DNA of 42,477 bases from Pseudomonadota bacterium (GTDB lineage: Bacteria > Desulfobacterota > Desulfovibrionia > Desulfovibrionales > Desulfovibrionaceae). The stretch is from positions 1-42,477 of the forward strand of contig JAEYTO010000106.1 of the NCBI GenBank assembly GCA_023433925.1, in the 5' to 3' direction. This document shows, piece by piece, positions 1 to 8,489 of the stretch. The position numbers were made by a program, and so were the translations under genes. The notes beneath the pieces were generated by a model, which had not been told where the DNA came from, did no database searches, and saw only the letters and a list, made by a program, of their open reading frames with translations. The stretch's first letter is position 1; every line of letters begins with the position of its first letter.

Positions 1-32
1 GCCCGAGTCTTCGAGGGCTGCGGCCCCGCCGG

Positions 33-102
33 AAAAGGGGTGCAGGGGCCCTCGGCCCCTGCCGGGTGAGAGCCCGAGAGAGGGCTCGGAGCCCTCTCTC
101 GG
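33..102 (-). terminator. Tandem hairpins downstream of aspS
   Basis: Two stem-loops follow the aspS stop codon. The first, at 74-102, has a 12-bp stem around a 5-nt loop. The second, at 42-62, pairs nine bases around a 3-nt loop and is followed on the minus strand by a short T-run at 33-36. This fits a rho-independent terminator for the hisS-aspS transcript. The T-run is short, so efficiency is uncertain. Confidence 0.55.
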
Positions 103-112
103 TCCTCTTCTC

Positions 113-1948
113 TTACTTCGTTTCTTCCTGTCCCTGCTTGACCGACTCGCGCAGCTTGAGCCCAAGCTCGCGCAGCTGCTTGCTGGACACGCCCGAGGGC
201 GCCTCGGTCATCATGCACGTGCCCTTCTGGGTCTTGGGGAAGGCGATGACGTCGCGGATGGACGGCGCGCCGGTCATGAGCATGACGATGCGATCCAGGC
301 CGAAGGCGATGCCGCCATGCGGGGGCGCGCCAAGCTCCATGGCCTGGAGCATGAAGCCGAACTTGGCCTCGGCCTCCTCGGCGCTTATGCCCAGGGCCTG
401 GAACATGCGCGCCTGCATCTCGCGCGTGTGGATGCGGATGGAGCCGCCGCCGATCTCGTAGCCGTTGAGGACCATGTCGTAGGCCCGCGAGAGGACCTTG
501 CCCGGCTCGGAGTCGAGCAGCGGCAGGGTCGCGAGCTGGGGCTGGGTGAACGGGTGGTGCATGGCCGCCCAGCGCTTCTCGTCGGCATCGTACTCCAGGA
601 GCGGGAAGTCCGTGACCCACAGGGGCGCGAAGCTGCCCTCGGGGATGAGGTTCAGTCGTTCGCCGACCTTGAGGCGCAGGTTGCCCAGGGCCGGGTTGAC
701 CACCGAGGCGGCTCCGGCCTGGAAGAAGACGATGTCGCCGGACACGAGGCCGAGACGCTCGGCCAGGGCGGCCTTCTCCCGCGGGCTGAAGAACTTGACG
801 ATGGGTGACTGCCATTCGTCGCCCTTGATCTTGATCCAGGCCAAGCCTTGCGAGCCGTAGATCTTGACGAACTCGGTCCAGTCGTCGATCTCCTTGCGCG
901 TGAAGGCCTCGCCGCCGGGCACGCGCATGGCCTTGACCGACTCCGAGGCGGCGAAGACCTTGAAGCCCGAGCCCTTGAAGATGTCCGTGCAGTTGAAAAG
1001 CTTGAGGTCGAAGCGGATGTCGGGCTTGTCCAGGCCGTAGTCGCGCATGGCCTCGAAGTGGCTCATGCGCGGGAAGGGGTTCGGCAGCTCCAGGCCGAGG
1101 ACGTCCTTGAAGACCGTGCGGATCATGCCCTCGGCGATGTCCATGACCTGGGCCTCGTCCACGAAGGTCAGCTCCATGTCGATCTGCGTGAACTCGGGCT
1201 GGCGGTCGGCGCGCAAATCCTCATCGCGGAAGCATTTGACGATCTGGTAGTAGCGCTCCATGCCCGCGACCATGAGCAGCTGCTTGAAGAGCTGCGGCGA
1301 CTGGGGCAGGGCGAAGAAATCGCCCTGGTTCAGGCGGCTGGGCACGAGGAAGTCGCGCGCGCCCTCGGGCGTGGACTTGGTGAGCACCGGGGTCTCGATC
1401 TCCAGGAAACCTTGCGCATTCAGGTAGGTGCGCACGGCCTGGGCGGCCTTGTGGCGCAGGATGAGGTTGCGGGCCATTTTGGGCCGGCGCAGGTCGAGGT
1501 AGCGGTACTTGAGCTTGAGCTGCTCGGTCGGCTCGGTGCGGTCCTCGATCTCGAAGGGCGGGGTCTGCGAGATGTTCAGGAGCTTCATCTCGCGCACGAG
1601 CACCTCGATGTCGCCCGTGGCCATCTTGGAGTTGTGCATGCCCTCGGGCCGTTCGCGCACGGTCCCGATAAGGGCCATGACGTACTCCGAGCGCAGGGCG
1701 TGGGCCCGGCCGTGCGCCTCTGGCGCGGCCTGCGGGTCGAAGACCACCTGGGTCAGGCCCGCGCGGTCGCGCAGGTCGATGAAGATCAGCCCGCCATGGT
1801 CGCGGCGGAACTGGACCCAGCCCATGAGGCAGACGCTCGCGCCCAAGTCGGACGCGCGCAGGGAGCCGCAGTCATGGGTGCGGCGCCAGTCGCCAAGGTC
1901 GTCGATGGTCCTGGCGTCTTGCTGCGCCACGGTGTTTTCCAGGGTCAT
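113..1948 (-). CDS. aspS: Aspartyl-tRNA synthetase
   Basis: This enzyme charges tRNA-Asp with aspartate in the cytoplasm. The 611-residue length is that of the bacterial type, with an N-terminal OB-fold anticodon domain (about 1-135), a class II catalytic core and the bacterial GAD insertion (about 290-420). Class II motif 2 is visible as FRDEDLRADRQPEFTQ and motif 3 as GIAFGLDRIVML, followed by the family signature SIRDVIAFPKT. The ATG at 1948 is preceded by GGAG eight bases upstream. It lies downstream of hisS on the same strand, with two stem-loops between them. Whether it is the discriminating or non-discriminating (Asp/Asn) form cannot be judged from this window. Confidence 0.97.
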   Translation of the reverse strand: MTLENTVAQQDARTIDDLGDWRRTHDCGSLRASDLGASVCLMGWVQFRRDHGGLIFIDLRDRAGLTQVVFDPQAAPEAHGRAHALRSEYVMALIGTVRERPEGMHNSKMATGDIEVLVREMKLLNISQTPPFEIEDRTEPTEQLKLKYRYLDLRRPKMARNLILRHKAAQAVRTYLNAQGFLEIETPVLTKSTPEGARDFLVPSRLNQGDFFALPQSPQLFKQLLMVAGMERYYQIVKCFRDEDLRADRQPEFTQIDMELTFVDEAQVMDIAEGMIRTVFKDVLGLELPNPFPRMSHFEAMRDYGLDKPDIRFDLKLFNCTDIFKGSGFKVFAASESVKAMRVPGGEAFTRKEIDDWTEFVKIYGSQGLAWIKIKGDEWQSPIVKFFSPREKAALAERLGLVSGDIVFFQAGAASVVNPALGNLRLKVGERLNLIPEGSFAPLWVTDFPLLEYDADEKRWAAMHHPFTQPQLATLPLLDSEPGKVLSRAYDMVLNGYEIGGGSIRIHTREMQARMFQALGISAEEAEAKFGFMLQAMELGAPPHGGIAFGLDRIVMLMTGAPSIRDVIAFPKTQKGTCMMTEAPSGVSSKQLRELGLKLRESVKQGQEETK

Positions 1949-1980
1949 GCTCGTGTCTCCGGTGGATGGACGAATATAAT

Positions 1981-2059
1981 TGAGAGAGGGCTTGACCCTC
2001 TCTCAAACTCTCTCCCGCCAGGGATGATCCCCCTGGACCCCGCGATTTCAGGCGGGAGA
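1981..2059 (-). terminator. Two stem-loops between hisS and aspS
   Basis: Two strong inverted repeats fill most of the 176-bp gap. At 2011-2059 a 9-bp perfect outer stem (tctcccgcc with ggcgggaga) encloses a shorter inner stem. At 1981-2005 a perfect 10-bp stem (tgagagaggg with ccctctctca) has a 5-nt loop and is followed on the minus strand by an A/T-rich stretch, not a pure T-run. They may terminate or attenuate the hisS transcript ahead of aspS. No T-box or tRNA-like element was seen. Confidence 0.45.
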
Positions 2060-2124
2060 CGGGGATTAGCTGCTCATGTTGCAACCGCTGACAGTCACAG
2101 CGAGAAGCAAAGTCCGGGCCGAGG

Positions 2125-3375
2125 TCAGCCCCGGTCAGCCAGTTCAGCCAGGTACTGCTCGCGGGAAACCACGGTCTGGCTGCCGCCGTCAAGGTCCTTG
2201 ACCACGATGGTCCCGGCGGCCAACTCGTCGCCGCCGAGCAGGAAGCACGTCCTGACGCCGAGCTTGCCGGCCAGCCGGAGCTGGCTCTTGGGGCTCTTGG
2301 CGGCGAAGGACACCTCGCCGGACAGGCCTCGCTCGCGAAGCTTCTGCGCGAAGAGCAGGGCCTGGTCAAGGGCCTTTTCGTCGAGCACGGCCAGGTAGAA
2401 GTCCTTGCGCGGCGTTTCGCGGCCGGAGAGGAGCAGGGCCAGGCGCTCCATGCCGATGGCGAAGCCCACGCCGGGCGCCTTGGGGCCGCCCAGCAGCTCC
2501 ACCAGGCCGTCGTAGCGGCCGCCGCCGGCCACGGCGGTCTGCGCGCCGATGTCCGTGCTCGTGACCTCGAAAGTCGTGCGCTGGTAATAGTCCAGGCCGC
2601 GCACGAGGAAGGGGTTTTGCGTATAGGCCAGCCCGGATGCGTCGAGGATCGCCAGCACGGTCTCGAAGTGCGCCTTGCAGGCCGGACACAGGCTGTCAGT
2701 GATGCGCGGGGCCTCGTTGACCACTGCCTTGCACTCGGCGACCTTGCAGTCGAGCACGCGCAAGGGGTTGGTGGCCGTGCGGCGCAAACAGTCGGCGCAC
2801 AGCCTGCCCTTGTCCAGGCCGGAGAAGTATTGGCCAAGGCGCTGGTGGAAGGTCGGCCGGCACTCGGGGCAGCCCAGGGAGTTGACCTCGAAGGACAGTC
2901 CCGGCAGGCCCACGCGTGTCAAGAAAGTGGCGAGCATGAGCATGACCTCGGCGTCGCAATGCGGCGCGTCGGTGCCGAAAACCTCGCAGTTGATCTGATG
3001 GAACTGCCGCAGCCGTCCCTTTTGCGGCCGCTCGTAGCGAAACATGGGTCCGATGGTATAAAACTTGAAGACCTTCTCGGGGGCATACAGACCCGATTCG
3101 ATGAAGGCGCGCACGACGCCGGCCGTGGCCTCGGGCCGCATGGTCACCGACCGGCCGCCCTTGTCCTCGAAGGTGTACATCTCCTTCTGGACAACGTCCG
3201 TCTCGCCACCTATGCCCCGGGCGAAGAGTTCGGTCTTCTCCAGGATGGGCGAGCGTAGTTCGCCGAAGCCGTAGCGGGAAAAAACTTCCCTGGCCGTGGC
3301 TTCGAGGAAGGAGAAGCTGTCGGACTCGGGCGGGAAGAGATCGGCAAAGCCTTTGATTTTCTGGATGGAGTTCAT
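2125..3375 (-). CDS. hisS: Histidyl-tRNA synthetase
   Basis: This class II synthetase charges tRNA-His. The protein begins MNSIQKIKGFADLFPPES, typical of the family, and has class II motif 2 near the segment FRYERPQKGRLRQFHQ, the HisRS-specific VRGLDYYQRTTFEV segment and a C-terminal anticodon-binding domain. I chose the ATG at 3375 (416 residues). An in-frame TTG at 3396 would add seven residues but is not needed for the fold. Its own promoter lies just upstream, so it heads the hisS-aspS unit. A four-cysteine stretch (CPECRPTF and CADCLRRT, with a later CPACKAHF) suggests a structural metal site in the insertion, which is known in some HisRS proteins. Confidence 0.97.
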   Translation of the reverse strand: MNSIQKIKGFADLFPPESDSFSFLEATAREVFSRYGFGELRSPILEKTELFARGIGGETDVVQKEMYTFEDKGGRSVTMRPEATAGVVRAFIESGLYAPEKVFKFYTIGPMFRYERPQKGRLRQFHQINCEVFGTDAPHCDAEVMLMLATFLTRVGLPGLSFEVNSLGCPECRPTFHQRLGQYFSGLDKGRLCADCLRRTATNPLRVLDCKVAECKAVVNEAPRITDSLCPACKAHFETVLAILDASGLAYTQNPFLVRGLDYYQRTTFEVTSTDIGAQTAVAGGGRYDGLVELLGGPKAPGVGFAIGMERLALLLSGRETPRKDFYLAVLDEKALDQALLFAQKLRERGLSGEVSFAAKSPKSQLRLAGKLGVRTCFLLGGDELAAGTIVVKDLDGGSQTVVSREQYLAELADRG

Positions 3376-3418
3376 GGGCGGATAAGTATCCAGCAATTGC
3401 TCTGAATTAAAAATATAA

Positions 3419-3447
3419 ATTTTAGATAAATGCGATTATAAAGTCAA
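3419..3447 (-). promoter_or_regulatory. Sigma-70-type promoter of hisS
   Basis: On the minus strand TTGACT (3447-3442) and TAAAAT (3424-3419) are separated by exactly 17 bases, close to the housekeeping consensus. The predicted start of transcription is about 35 bases before the hisS ATG. The AT-rich stretch around it (about 3397-3464) is shared with the divergent FkbM gene, so it may also contain a plus-strand promoter. Confidence 0.6.
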
Positions 3448-3464
3448 CGTGCTCGCGAGTTCGT

Positions 3465-4268
3465 ATGGCTCAGTGCCGGGATATCCAATTTATCTTAAAA
3501 TCCGATTGGAAAAGAATGATGAGAACCAAACAATTGAAAGATAGGGCAGCCAAGATCCAACGCCTGCAATTCATTAAATCTTTGATAGAACGCAACCCAA
3601 AGCCTGCACTGAACGGCCTGGACGATAAGCTGGAAAAATATCTTAATTATACAGATGGATTCTTTGTGGAACTGGGAGCAAATGACGGATATACGCAAAG
3701 CAATACATTCTATTTGGAATATTGCAAGAATTGGCGTGGTTTGCTCATCGAAGGAATACCAGAATTGTATACGCGCTGTGAATATACGCGCATTCATTCG
3801 CATGTGATGAATTATGCATGTGTTGATGGTGAATGTTGCAACAAAAATGTAACGATGAATTATGCAAATTTAATGTCTATTGTGACGGGCGCCATGAAAA
3901 GCACCGAAGCTGACAAAGAGCATCTTGACAGAGGGCTACAGTGTCAAAATATTTTCAATTCGTATCAAATAGAAGTTCCAGCAAAGACATTGACGGCTAT
4001 CCTGGAAGAAGTAGGAGTCGAGAAAATTGATTTTTTATCTCTTGACGTGGAAGGCTATGAGGCAAATGTATTGAGAGGGCTGGCTTTCGATAGGTATGCG
4101 CCGGAATATATTTGTGTAGAGGCGCGGTTTTTTGATGATGTCAATAAAATTTTATGTTCGAGATATTCGCTCGTGGAACAGCTTACGCATCATGATTATC
4201 TTTACCATATAGACATGGACAAGGTTGATTCTTGCAATTTAAATGCGCAGGTGATGCGCTATGAATGA
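3465..4268 (+). CDS. FkbM-family methyltransferase, AT-rich
   Basis: This is a SAM-dependent methyltransferase of the FkbM family, which often methylates sugar hydroxyls of surface glycans. The SAM-binding motif is FFVELGANDGY, and the later IDFLSLDVEGYEANVLRG is the family's second signature. Start is uncertain: the ATG at 3465 gives 267 residues, while tandem ATGs at 3516 and 3519 follow a weak purine-rich stretch and give about 250. Its stop overlaps the next gene by eight bases, so the two are probably co-translated. Base composition is very different from the rest of the window, with many AAT, ATA and TTA codons in a genome that otherwise favours C or G in third position. That is good evidence for recent horizontal transfer. 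The substrate is unknown. Confidence 0.85.
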   Translation: MAQCRDIQFILKSDWKRMMRTKQLKDRAAKIQRLQFIKSLIERNPKPALNGLDDKLEKYLNYTDGFFVELGANDGYTQSNTFYLEYCKNWRGLLIEGIPELYTRCEYTRIHSHVMNYACVDGECCNKNVTMNYANLMSIVTGAMKSTEADKEHLDRGLQCQNIFNSYQIEVPAKTLTAILEEVGVEKIDFLSLDVEGYEANVLRGLAFDRYAPEYICVEARFFDDVNKILCSRYSLVEQLTHHDYLYHIDMDKVDSCNLNAQVMRYE

Positions 4269-5106
4269 TTTCAGAAAACTTAGCTATACCCATCAGCGCA
4301 GGCACCTTGCCGAGTATTTGAGCGATCCGGAAAAGCGCAAATGGGCTGAGACATGGTTTCGCGAGGATACCGTCAATGCCTGGCGCCATCTGCGCATGTA
4401 CGAAACGCTCGATCCATTGCTGATCGGAGATCCGGGCAGGAACTGGCTCACCGTCGGCGATGGCCGCTGGGGCAAGGATGCGCGCTATATCTACAAAAAG
4501 GGTGGCAAGGTCTGCGCCACGGACATTACGCCGGATCTGCTGGAGCAGGCCAAGACCATCGGCTACATTCCCGAGTACAGGGCGGAAAATGCGGAGAGGC
4601 TATCCTTCGCCGACGGCAGTTATGATTATGTGTTCTGCAAGGAGGCCTTCCACCATTTCCCCAGACCCATGATCGCACTGTACGAAATGCTGCGCGTGGC
4701 GAGGAGGGGAGTCGTGCTCATCGAGCCGAATGACCTCGGCGGAGATGACTTCGAGGAGTGCGGGAACTACGTCTATGCTCTTTCCAGGCGGGAGGCGATC
4801 AAGGTTTCGCTGGCCCTTAATTATCCTTGCATCGCGTTCAAGGGTCTCAACGATCATTACATCAAAGGCGTCGAGCACGAGAAAGTCTCGGCCAAGTCCC
4901 ATCTGTTGCGTCAGACAGCGCAATGCATCGAGTCCCTGGACGAAGCATGCAGGTTAGGGCAACGTGACTACCTCATGCTGACAACGATATTTTTTATTGA
5001 AAAACCCAGTCAGGCGGTCGCCGATAATCTGAGGCGGGCAGATTTTTCCTTGATCGAGCTGAAATCCAATCCATTTTTGGACAAAATCGATGCTCAACCG
5101 GCCTGA
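4261..5106 (+). CDS. Class I SAM-dependent methyltransferase
   Basis: The protein has a Rossmann-type methyltransferase core. Motif I reads NWLTVGDGRWGKDARY, a variant of the usual GxGxG loop. The acidic motif II is VCATDITPDLLEQAK, and DGSYDYVFCKEAFHHFPRP is the motif IV/post-motif region of the Methyltransf_11 type. The ATG overlaps the end of the preceding FkbM gene by eight bases, which suggests coupled translation and a shared role. GC content is intermediate between the AT-rich gene before it and the GC-rich genes after it. The acceptor is unknown; a sugar or lipid-linked glycan is an inference from context. Confidence 0.8.
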   Translation: MNDFRKLSYTHQRRHLAEYLSDPEKRKWAETWFREDTVNAWRHLRMYETLDPLLIGDPGRNWLTVGDGRWGKDARYIYKKGGKVCATDITPDLLEQAKTIGYIPEYRAENAERLSFADGSYDYVFCKEAFHHFPRPMIALYEMLRVARRGVVLIEPNDLGGDDFEECGNYVYALSRREAIKVSLALNYPCIAFKGLNDHYIKGVEHEKVSAKSHLLRQTAQCIESLDEACRLGQRDYLMLTTIFFIEKPSQAVADNLRRADFSLIELKSNPFLDKIDAQPA

Positions 5107-5174
5107 TTCCGTCCCGTGAAACTGAATTCGGAAACCATTCGGCGATCCATGCAATCAGGCCCAAAAGACGCACA

Positions 5175-7130
5175 ATGAGATTCCTGCAAGTCCACACCTT
5201 CTATCCGCAATATCTCGACGGGCTGTATACCCGCTTCAAACATCTGGCGCAGGCGTCCTTTGCCGAACAAATGGATGTCCTCGTGGCCGATGCCTTCAGC
5301 GCCGTGCACATGATCGCGCCGTACATGCGCCATTGCGGATACGAAGGCCGCCTGGTCGTGGCCAACTGCGCGCCGGCCCAAGCCCGCTGGCTGGAGGAGC
5401 ACGCTTGTCCGAAGCCCACAGGCCAGGACTGGATGGAAGAGATCGTCCTGCGCCAGATCGAGGACTTCGAGCCGGACATCCTCTATCTTTCCGATCCGGT
5501 GAGCTTCGACGGCCGCTTCCTGCGCCGGCTCACCCGCAAGCCGAAGCTCGTGCTCGGCTGGCGGGCCGCGATGTTCCCGGCGGACATCGACTGGAGCGGC
5601 TTCGACGTCATGCTCTCCAGCCTGCGGCCGCTGCTGGACCTTGCCATGCAGCGCGGCGCAGGGGCAGGCGAGCCCTTCTTCCCAGGCTTTCCGGCCTGGA
5701 TCGCCGAGCGCGTCAAAGCCGTCGCGCCCTCGGCCGACATCGTGTTCACGGGTCAGTATACGCGCCTGCAGCACGCCAGGCGCGGCTTCTACCTGCGCGA
5801 GATCGCGCGCCAGGCGGCCGGGCAAGGCTACACGTGCGCCCTGCACCTGAGCGGCGAGAATGGCACTCTACCCGCCGATCTGCGGCAGTTCGCGCGGCCG
5901 CCGGTCTACGCCCTGGCCATGCACCAGGCCTTGCGCGCCGGGCGCATCGCCTTCGACGCCAGGGCCGACCACTTTGTCGTGGACCCCGCGAGCGGCAGGA
6001 AAGTGGATCTGGGAGGTAAGGAAACCGCGAACATGCGCATCATCGAGGCCACTGGCAGCGGCGTGTTCCTGCTTACCGAGCATTTCGACAACCTCGGCCA
6101 GTACTTCGAGCCGGGCAAGGAGATCGAGACCTTTGCCGACCGTAAGGAGTTGCTGGAAAAGGTCTCCTACTACCTCGAGCATCCGCGGGAGCGAGAGGAG
6201 ATCGCCGCGCGAGGCCAAGAGCGCTGTCTGCGCGACCATGGCATCGAGAAGCGCGTGGAGTGGCTCGACGAGATCATCAAAAAGCACCTCGCGCGCAAGG
6301 CGGCCGACGGCGGCCAGGAGCCGAAAGCGCCCACGGCCCGCGCGGGGACGTCCGGCGAGACAGTGCTCAAGGGCAGCCTGCCCGAGGTTTTGCAGTACCT
6401 GCAAGCCAACCACGTCAGGTTCCCCAGGCGCGTGCCTGGCCGCATCGTTATCGATGGCAAGCTCCTGTACTATGCGGACATGCACAGCTTCTACCACGAA
6501 CTGGCTCAGATTTTCGGCACTAATCTCTATGGCTTCGAAGCCAAGTCGGACAGGCCCGTCATCCTGGACTGCGGCGCGCATATTGGCTTGGCTTCGATCT
6601 ATTTCGCCCAGCGTCATCCCAAGGCCGAGATTCACGCCTTCGAGGCCGATCCCGGCATCTTCGCCCTCTACGAGCGCAACATCCGCTCCATGGGCCTGGA
6701 ATCCATCCGGCGCCACAACAAGGCCGTATGGGTCCACGGCGATGGTGTGGCCTTCGCCAGCTCCGGCGACGACTCGGGCCACATTGTCGGAGGCGATGCA
6801 GGCACGAGCCTGCCTTCGGTGCGCCTGCGAGATGTCATCTCCGGCCTGGAGCGCGTGGATATGCTCAAGCTCGACGTGGAAGGCGCGGAATTCGCCATTT
6901 TGCGCGATTGCGTCGATATCCTGGAGCGTGTGCGGCGCACGGTCATCGAGGTGCACATGCTCGGCGGCGACGCCTCGTTGGCCTCGCTCCTGGGCGTGCT
7001 GGAAACAGCCGGCTTCAGGTACGCCGTCTCCGACCTTCATCCAGCCACGTGGTTGGCGCAAACCGAGAAGCCGCCGTTCTCATTCCTGGCTCATGACAAG
7101 TTCATCCTGACCGTCTTTGCCTGGAAGTAG
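5175..7130 (+). CDS. Glycosyltransferase fused to FkbM methyltransferase
   Basis: This 651-residue two-domain protein joins a glycosyltransferase to a methyltransferase. Residues 1 to about 380 look like a GT-B enzyme of the CgeB or 'glycosyltransferase family protein' kind, with a C-terminal lobe holding NMRIIEATGSGVFLLTEHFD and the typical tail in which EPGKEIETF is followed by a helix. A hydrophilic linker (about 385-420, rich in Lys, Ala, Pro and Thr) leads to an FkbM domain (about 425-651) with SAM motif VILDCGAHIGLASIYFA and signature VDMLKLDVEGAEFAIL. The fusion suggests that one polypeptide adds a sugar and O-methylates the glycan. The Shine-Dalgarno is weak. Donor and acceptor are unknown. 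Confidence 0.8.
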   Translation: MRFLQVHTFYPQYLDGLYTRFKHLAQASFAEQMDVLVADAFSAVHMIAPYMRHCGYEGRLVVANCAPAQARWLEEHACPKPTGQDWMEEIVLRQIEDFEPDILYLSDPVSFDGRFLRRLTRKPKLVLGWRAAMFPADIDWSGFDVMLSSLRPLLDLAMQRGAGAGEPFFPGFPAWIAERVKAVAPSADIVFTGQYTRLQHARRGFYLREIARQAAGQGYTCALHLSGENGTLPADLRQFARPPVYALAMHQALRAGRIAFDARADHFVVDPASGRKVDLGGKETANMRIIEATGSGVFLLTEHFDNLGQYFEPGKEIETFADRKELLEKVSYYLEHPREREEIAARGQERCLRDHGIEKRVEWLDEIIKKHLARKAADGGQEPKAPTARAGTSGETVLKGSLPEVLQYLQANHVRFPRRVPGRIVIDGKLLYYADMHSFYHELAQIFGTNLYGFEAKSDRPVILDCGAHIGLASIYFAQRHPKAEIHAFEADPGIFALYERNIRSMGLESIRRHNKAVWVHGDGVAFASSGDDSGHIVGGDAGTSLPSVRLRDVISGLERVDMLKLDVEGAEFAILRDCVDILERVRRTVIEVHMLGGDASLASLLGVLETAGFRYAVSDLHPATWLAQTEKPPFSFLAHDKFILTVFAWK

Positions 7131-7160
7131 AGCGATGGATCGTGGCGCTATGGAGTGAGC

Positions 7161-8462
7161 ATGCCCCTCAAGATCGTCCATTTCGCCCTTTGGAACCACG
7201 GCGGGGCCGGCATCGCGGCGATGCGCCTGCATGAGGGCCTGCGCAGGATCGGCGTCGAAAGCGCCATGTACGTGCTGTCCAAGCGCGGGGAAGATTCCGC
7301 CGTGCGCCTTGTCCCATCCAGCATGGGCGAACCAGTCAAGTCCGGCAGCGAATCGGCTTCTCCGGCGCTGCATAAGGGCCTCAGACGCTGGCAGGCCATC
7401 AAGGCAAGGCATCCGAACTATTCGGCATGCATGGAGGCCTTCACCGATCTGCACGCCGACACTCGCCTTGCCGAGTTGCCCGCGTTCCGGGACGCGGACG
7501 TGATCAATCTGCACTGGGTAAGCGGACTCATCGACTTCGAGGGCGATGTGCAGAGCCTAGCCGGCAAGCCCGTTGTCTGGACCATGCACGATATGAACCC
7601 CATCACGGGTGGCTGCCATTACTCTGGCGGCTGCGAACGCTATACCGCGCAGTGCGGTGGTTGCCCGATGCTCGGCTCCCAGGTCGAACAGGACATCTCC
7701 CGGCACGTCTGGACCAGGAAGAAGGCCGCCTTCGACCGCCTGGACTTGACCTGCGTGACGCCCAGCCGCTGGCTGGGAGAATGCGCCGGCCGGAGTTCCA
7801 TATGGCGCGGCAGGCAGCGCCATGTCATTCCCTACGGGCTTGATACCGAGATCTACAGAAACCATGATCCGAAAGCTCTGCGCGGTCAGCTCGGTATCCC
7901 TGAAAGCATGTTCCTGATTCTTTTCGGCGCGGAGAGCGTGGCCAACCAGCGTAAAGGCTTCACCCATACGCTCAAGGCGCTCGAAACATACCGCGAGCGT
8001 CATGGGGCGGAGAACGTCGGGCTGGTGATTTTCGGGCATTGCCCGGACGAATTGGCCACGCAGTTGCCCTTCCATGTCTATCGTTTCGGGTACGTCACCC
8101 GGGCCGAGGACATGTCCAGGCTGTACAGCCTAGCCGACGTGTGCATCCTGCCCTCGCTGGAGGACAACCTGCCCAACGTCGGCATCGAAGCCTTGGCTTG
8201 CGGGCTGCCCGTGGTCGGTTTCCGCATCGGCGGCGTGCCGGACATCGTGGCCCACGGCGAAACCGGCTACCTCACGGAGTCGGGAAATGTCGAAGGCTTG
8301 TGCGACGGTCTGGCCTGGGCCAGGGCCGAGAAGGCGGTGGGCAAGGCGGTGCGGCTACGCTGCAGGACGCGCGCATTGAGCATGTTCAACCTGCAAGGGC
8401 AGGCCCAGGCCTACGTCCAGCTTTATTCAGAAATCCTGGCCAAGCGGGCGGTCCAGGCCTGA
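7161..8462 (+). CDS. Glycosyltransferase family 4 protein
   Basis: This is a GT-B retaining glycosyltransferase. The N-terminal lobe starts MPLKIVHFALWNHGGAG, with the glycine-rich loop that binds the acceptor side. HDMNPITGGCHYSGGCERY with a following CGGCPMLGS is a signature of WcaL/WcfI-like enzymes. The nucleotide-sugar site is in the C-terminal lobe: PSLEDNLPNVGIEALACG and GLPVVGFRIGGVPDIV. I chose the ATG at 7161 because GGAG ends five bases before it; a GTG at 7155 is in frame but overlaps that Shine-Dalgarno. It closes the plus-strand glycan cluster and converges with the methyltransferase at 8490. It probably acts at the cytoplasmic face of the membrane in surface-polysaccharide or flagellin-glycan assembly. 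Confidence 0.85.
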   Translation: MPLKIVHFALWNHGGAGIAAMRLHEGLRRIGVESAMYVLSKRGEDSAVRLVPSSMGEPVKSGSESASPALHKGLRRWQAIKARHPNYSACMEAFTDLHADTRLAELPAFRDADVINLHWVSGLIDFEGDVQSLAGKPVVWTMHDMNPITGGCHYSGGCERYTAQCGGCPMLGSQVEQDISRHVWTRKKAAFDRLDLTCVTPSRWLGECAGRSSIWRGRQRHVIPYGLDTEIYRNHDPKALRGQLGIPESMFLILFGAESVANQRKGFTHTLKALETYRERHGAENVGLVIFGHCPDELATQLPFHVYRFGYVTRAEDMSRLYSLADVCILPSLEDNLPNVGIEALACGLPVVGFRIGGVPDIVAHGETGYLTESGNVEGLCDGLAWARAEKAVGKAVRLRCRTRALSMFNLQGQAQAYVQLYSEILAKRAVQA

Positions 8463-8489
8463 GCCGGACCAAGGCGCGGCAAGGCGGAA

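Noticed and set aside
1949..2124. T-box leader before aspS
   Set aside because: The stems are short and GC-rich, and no T-box core sequence is visible.
848..2398. Long plus-strand open frame opposite aspS, and similar long antisense frames opposite the Lon-like (31960-34416) and HMGL-like (37524-39278) genes
   Set aside because: They are shadows of GC-rich real genes in another frame, with no domain signature or ribosome site.
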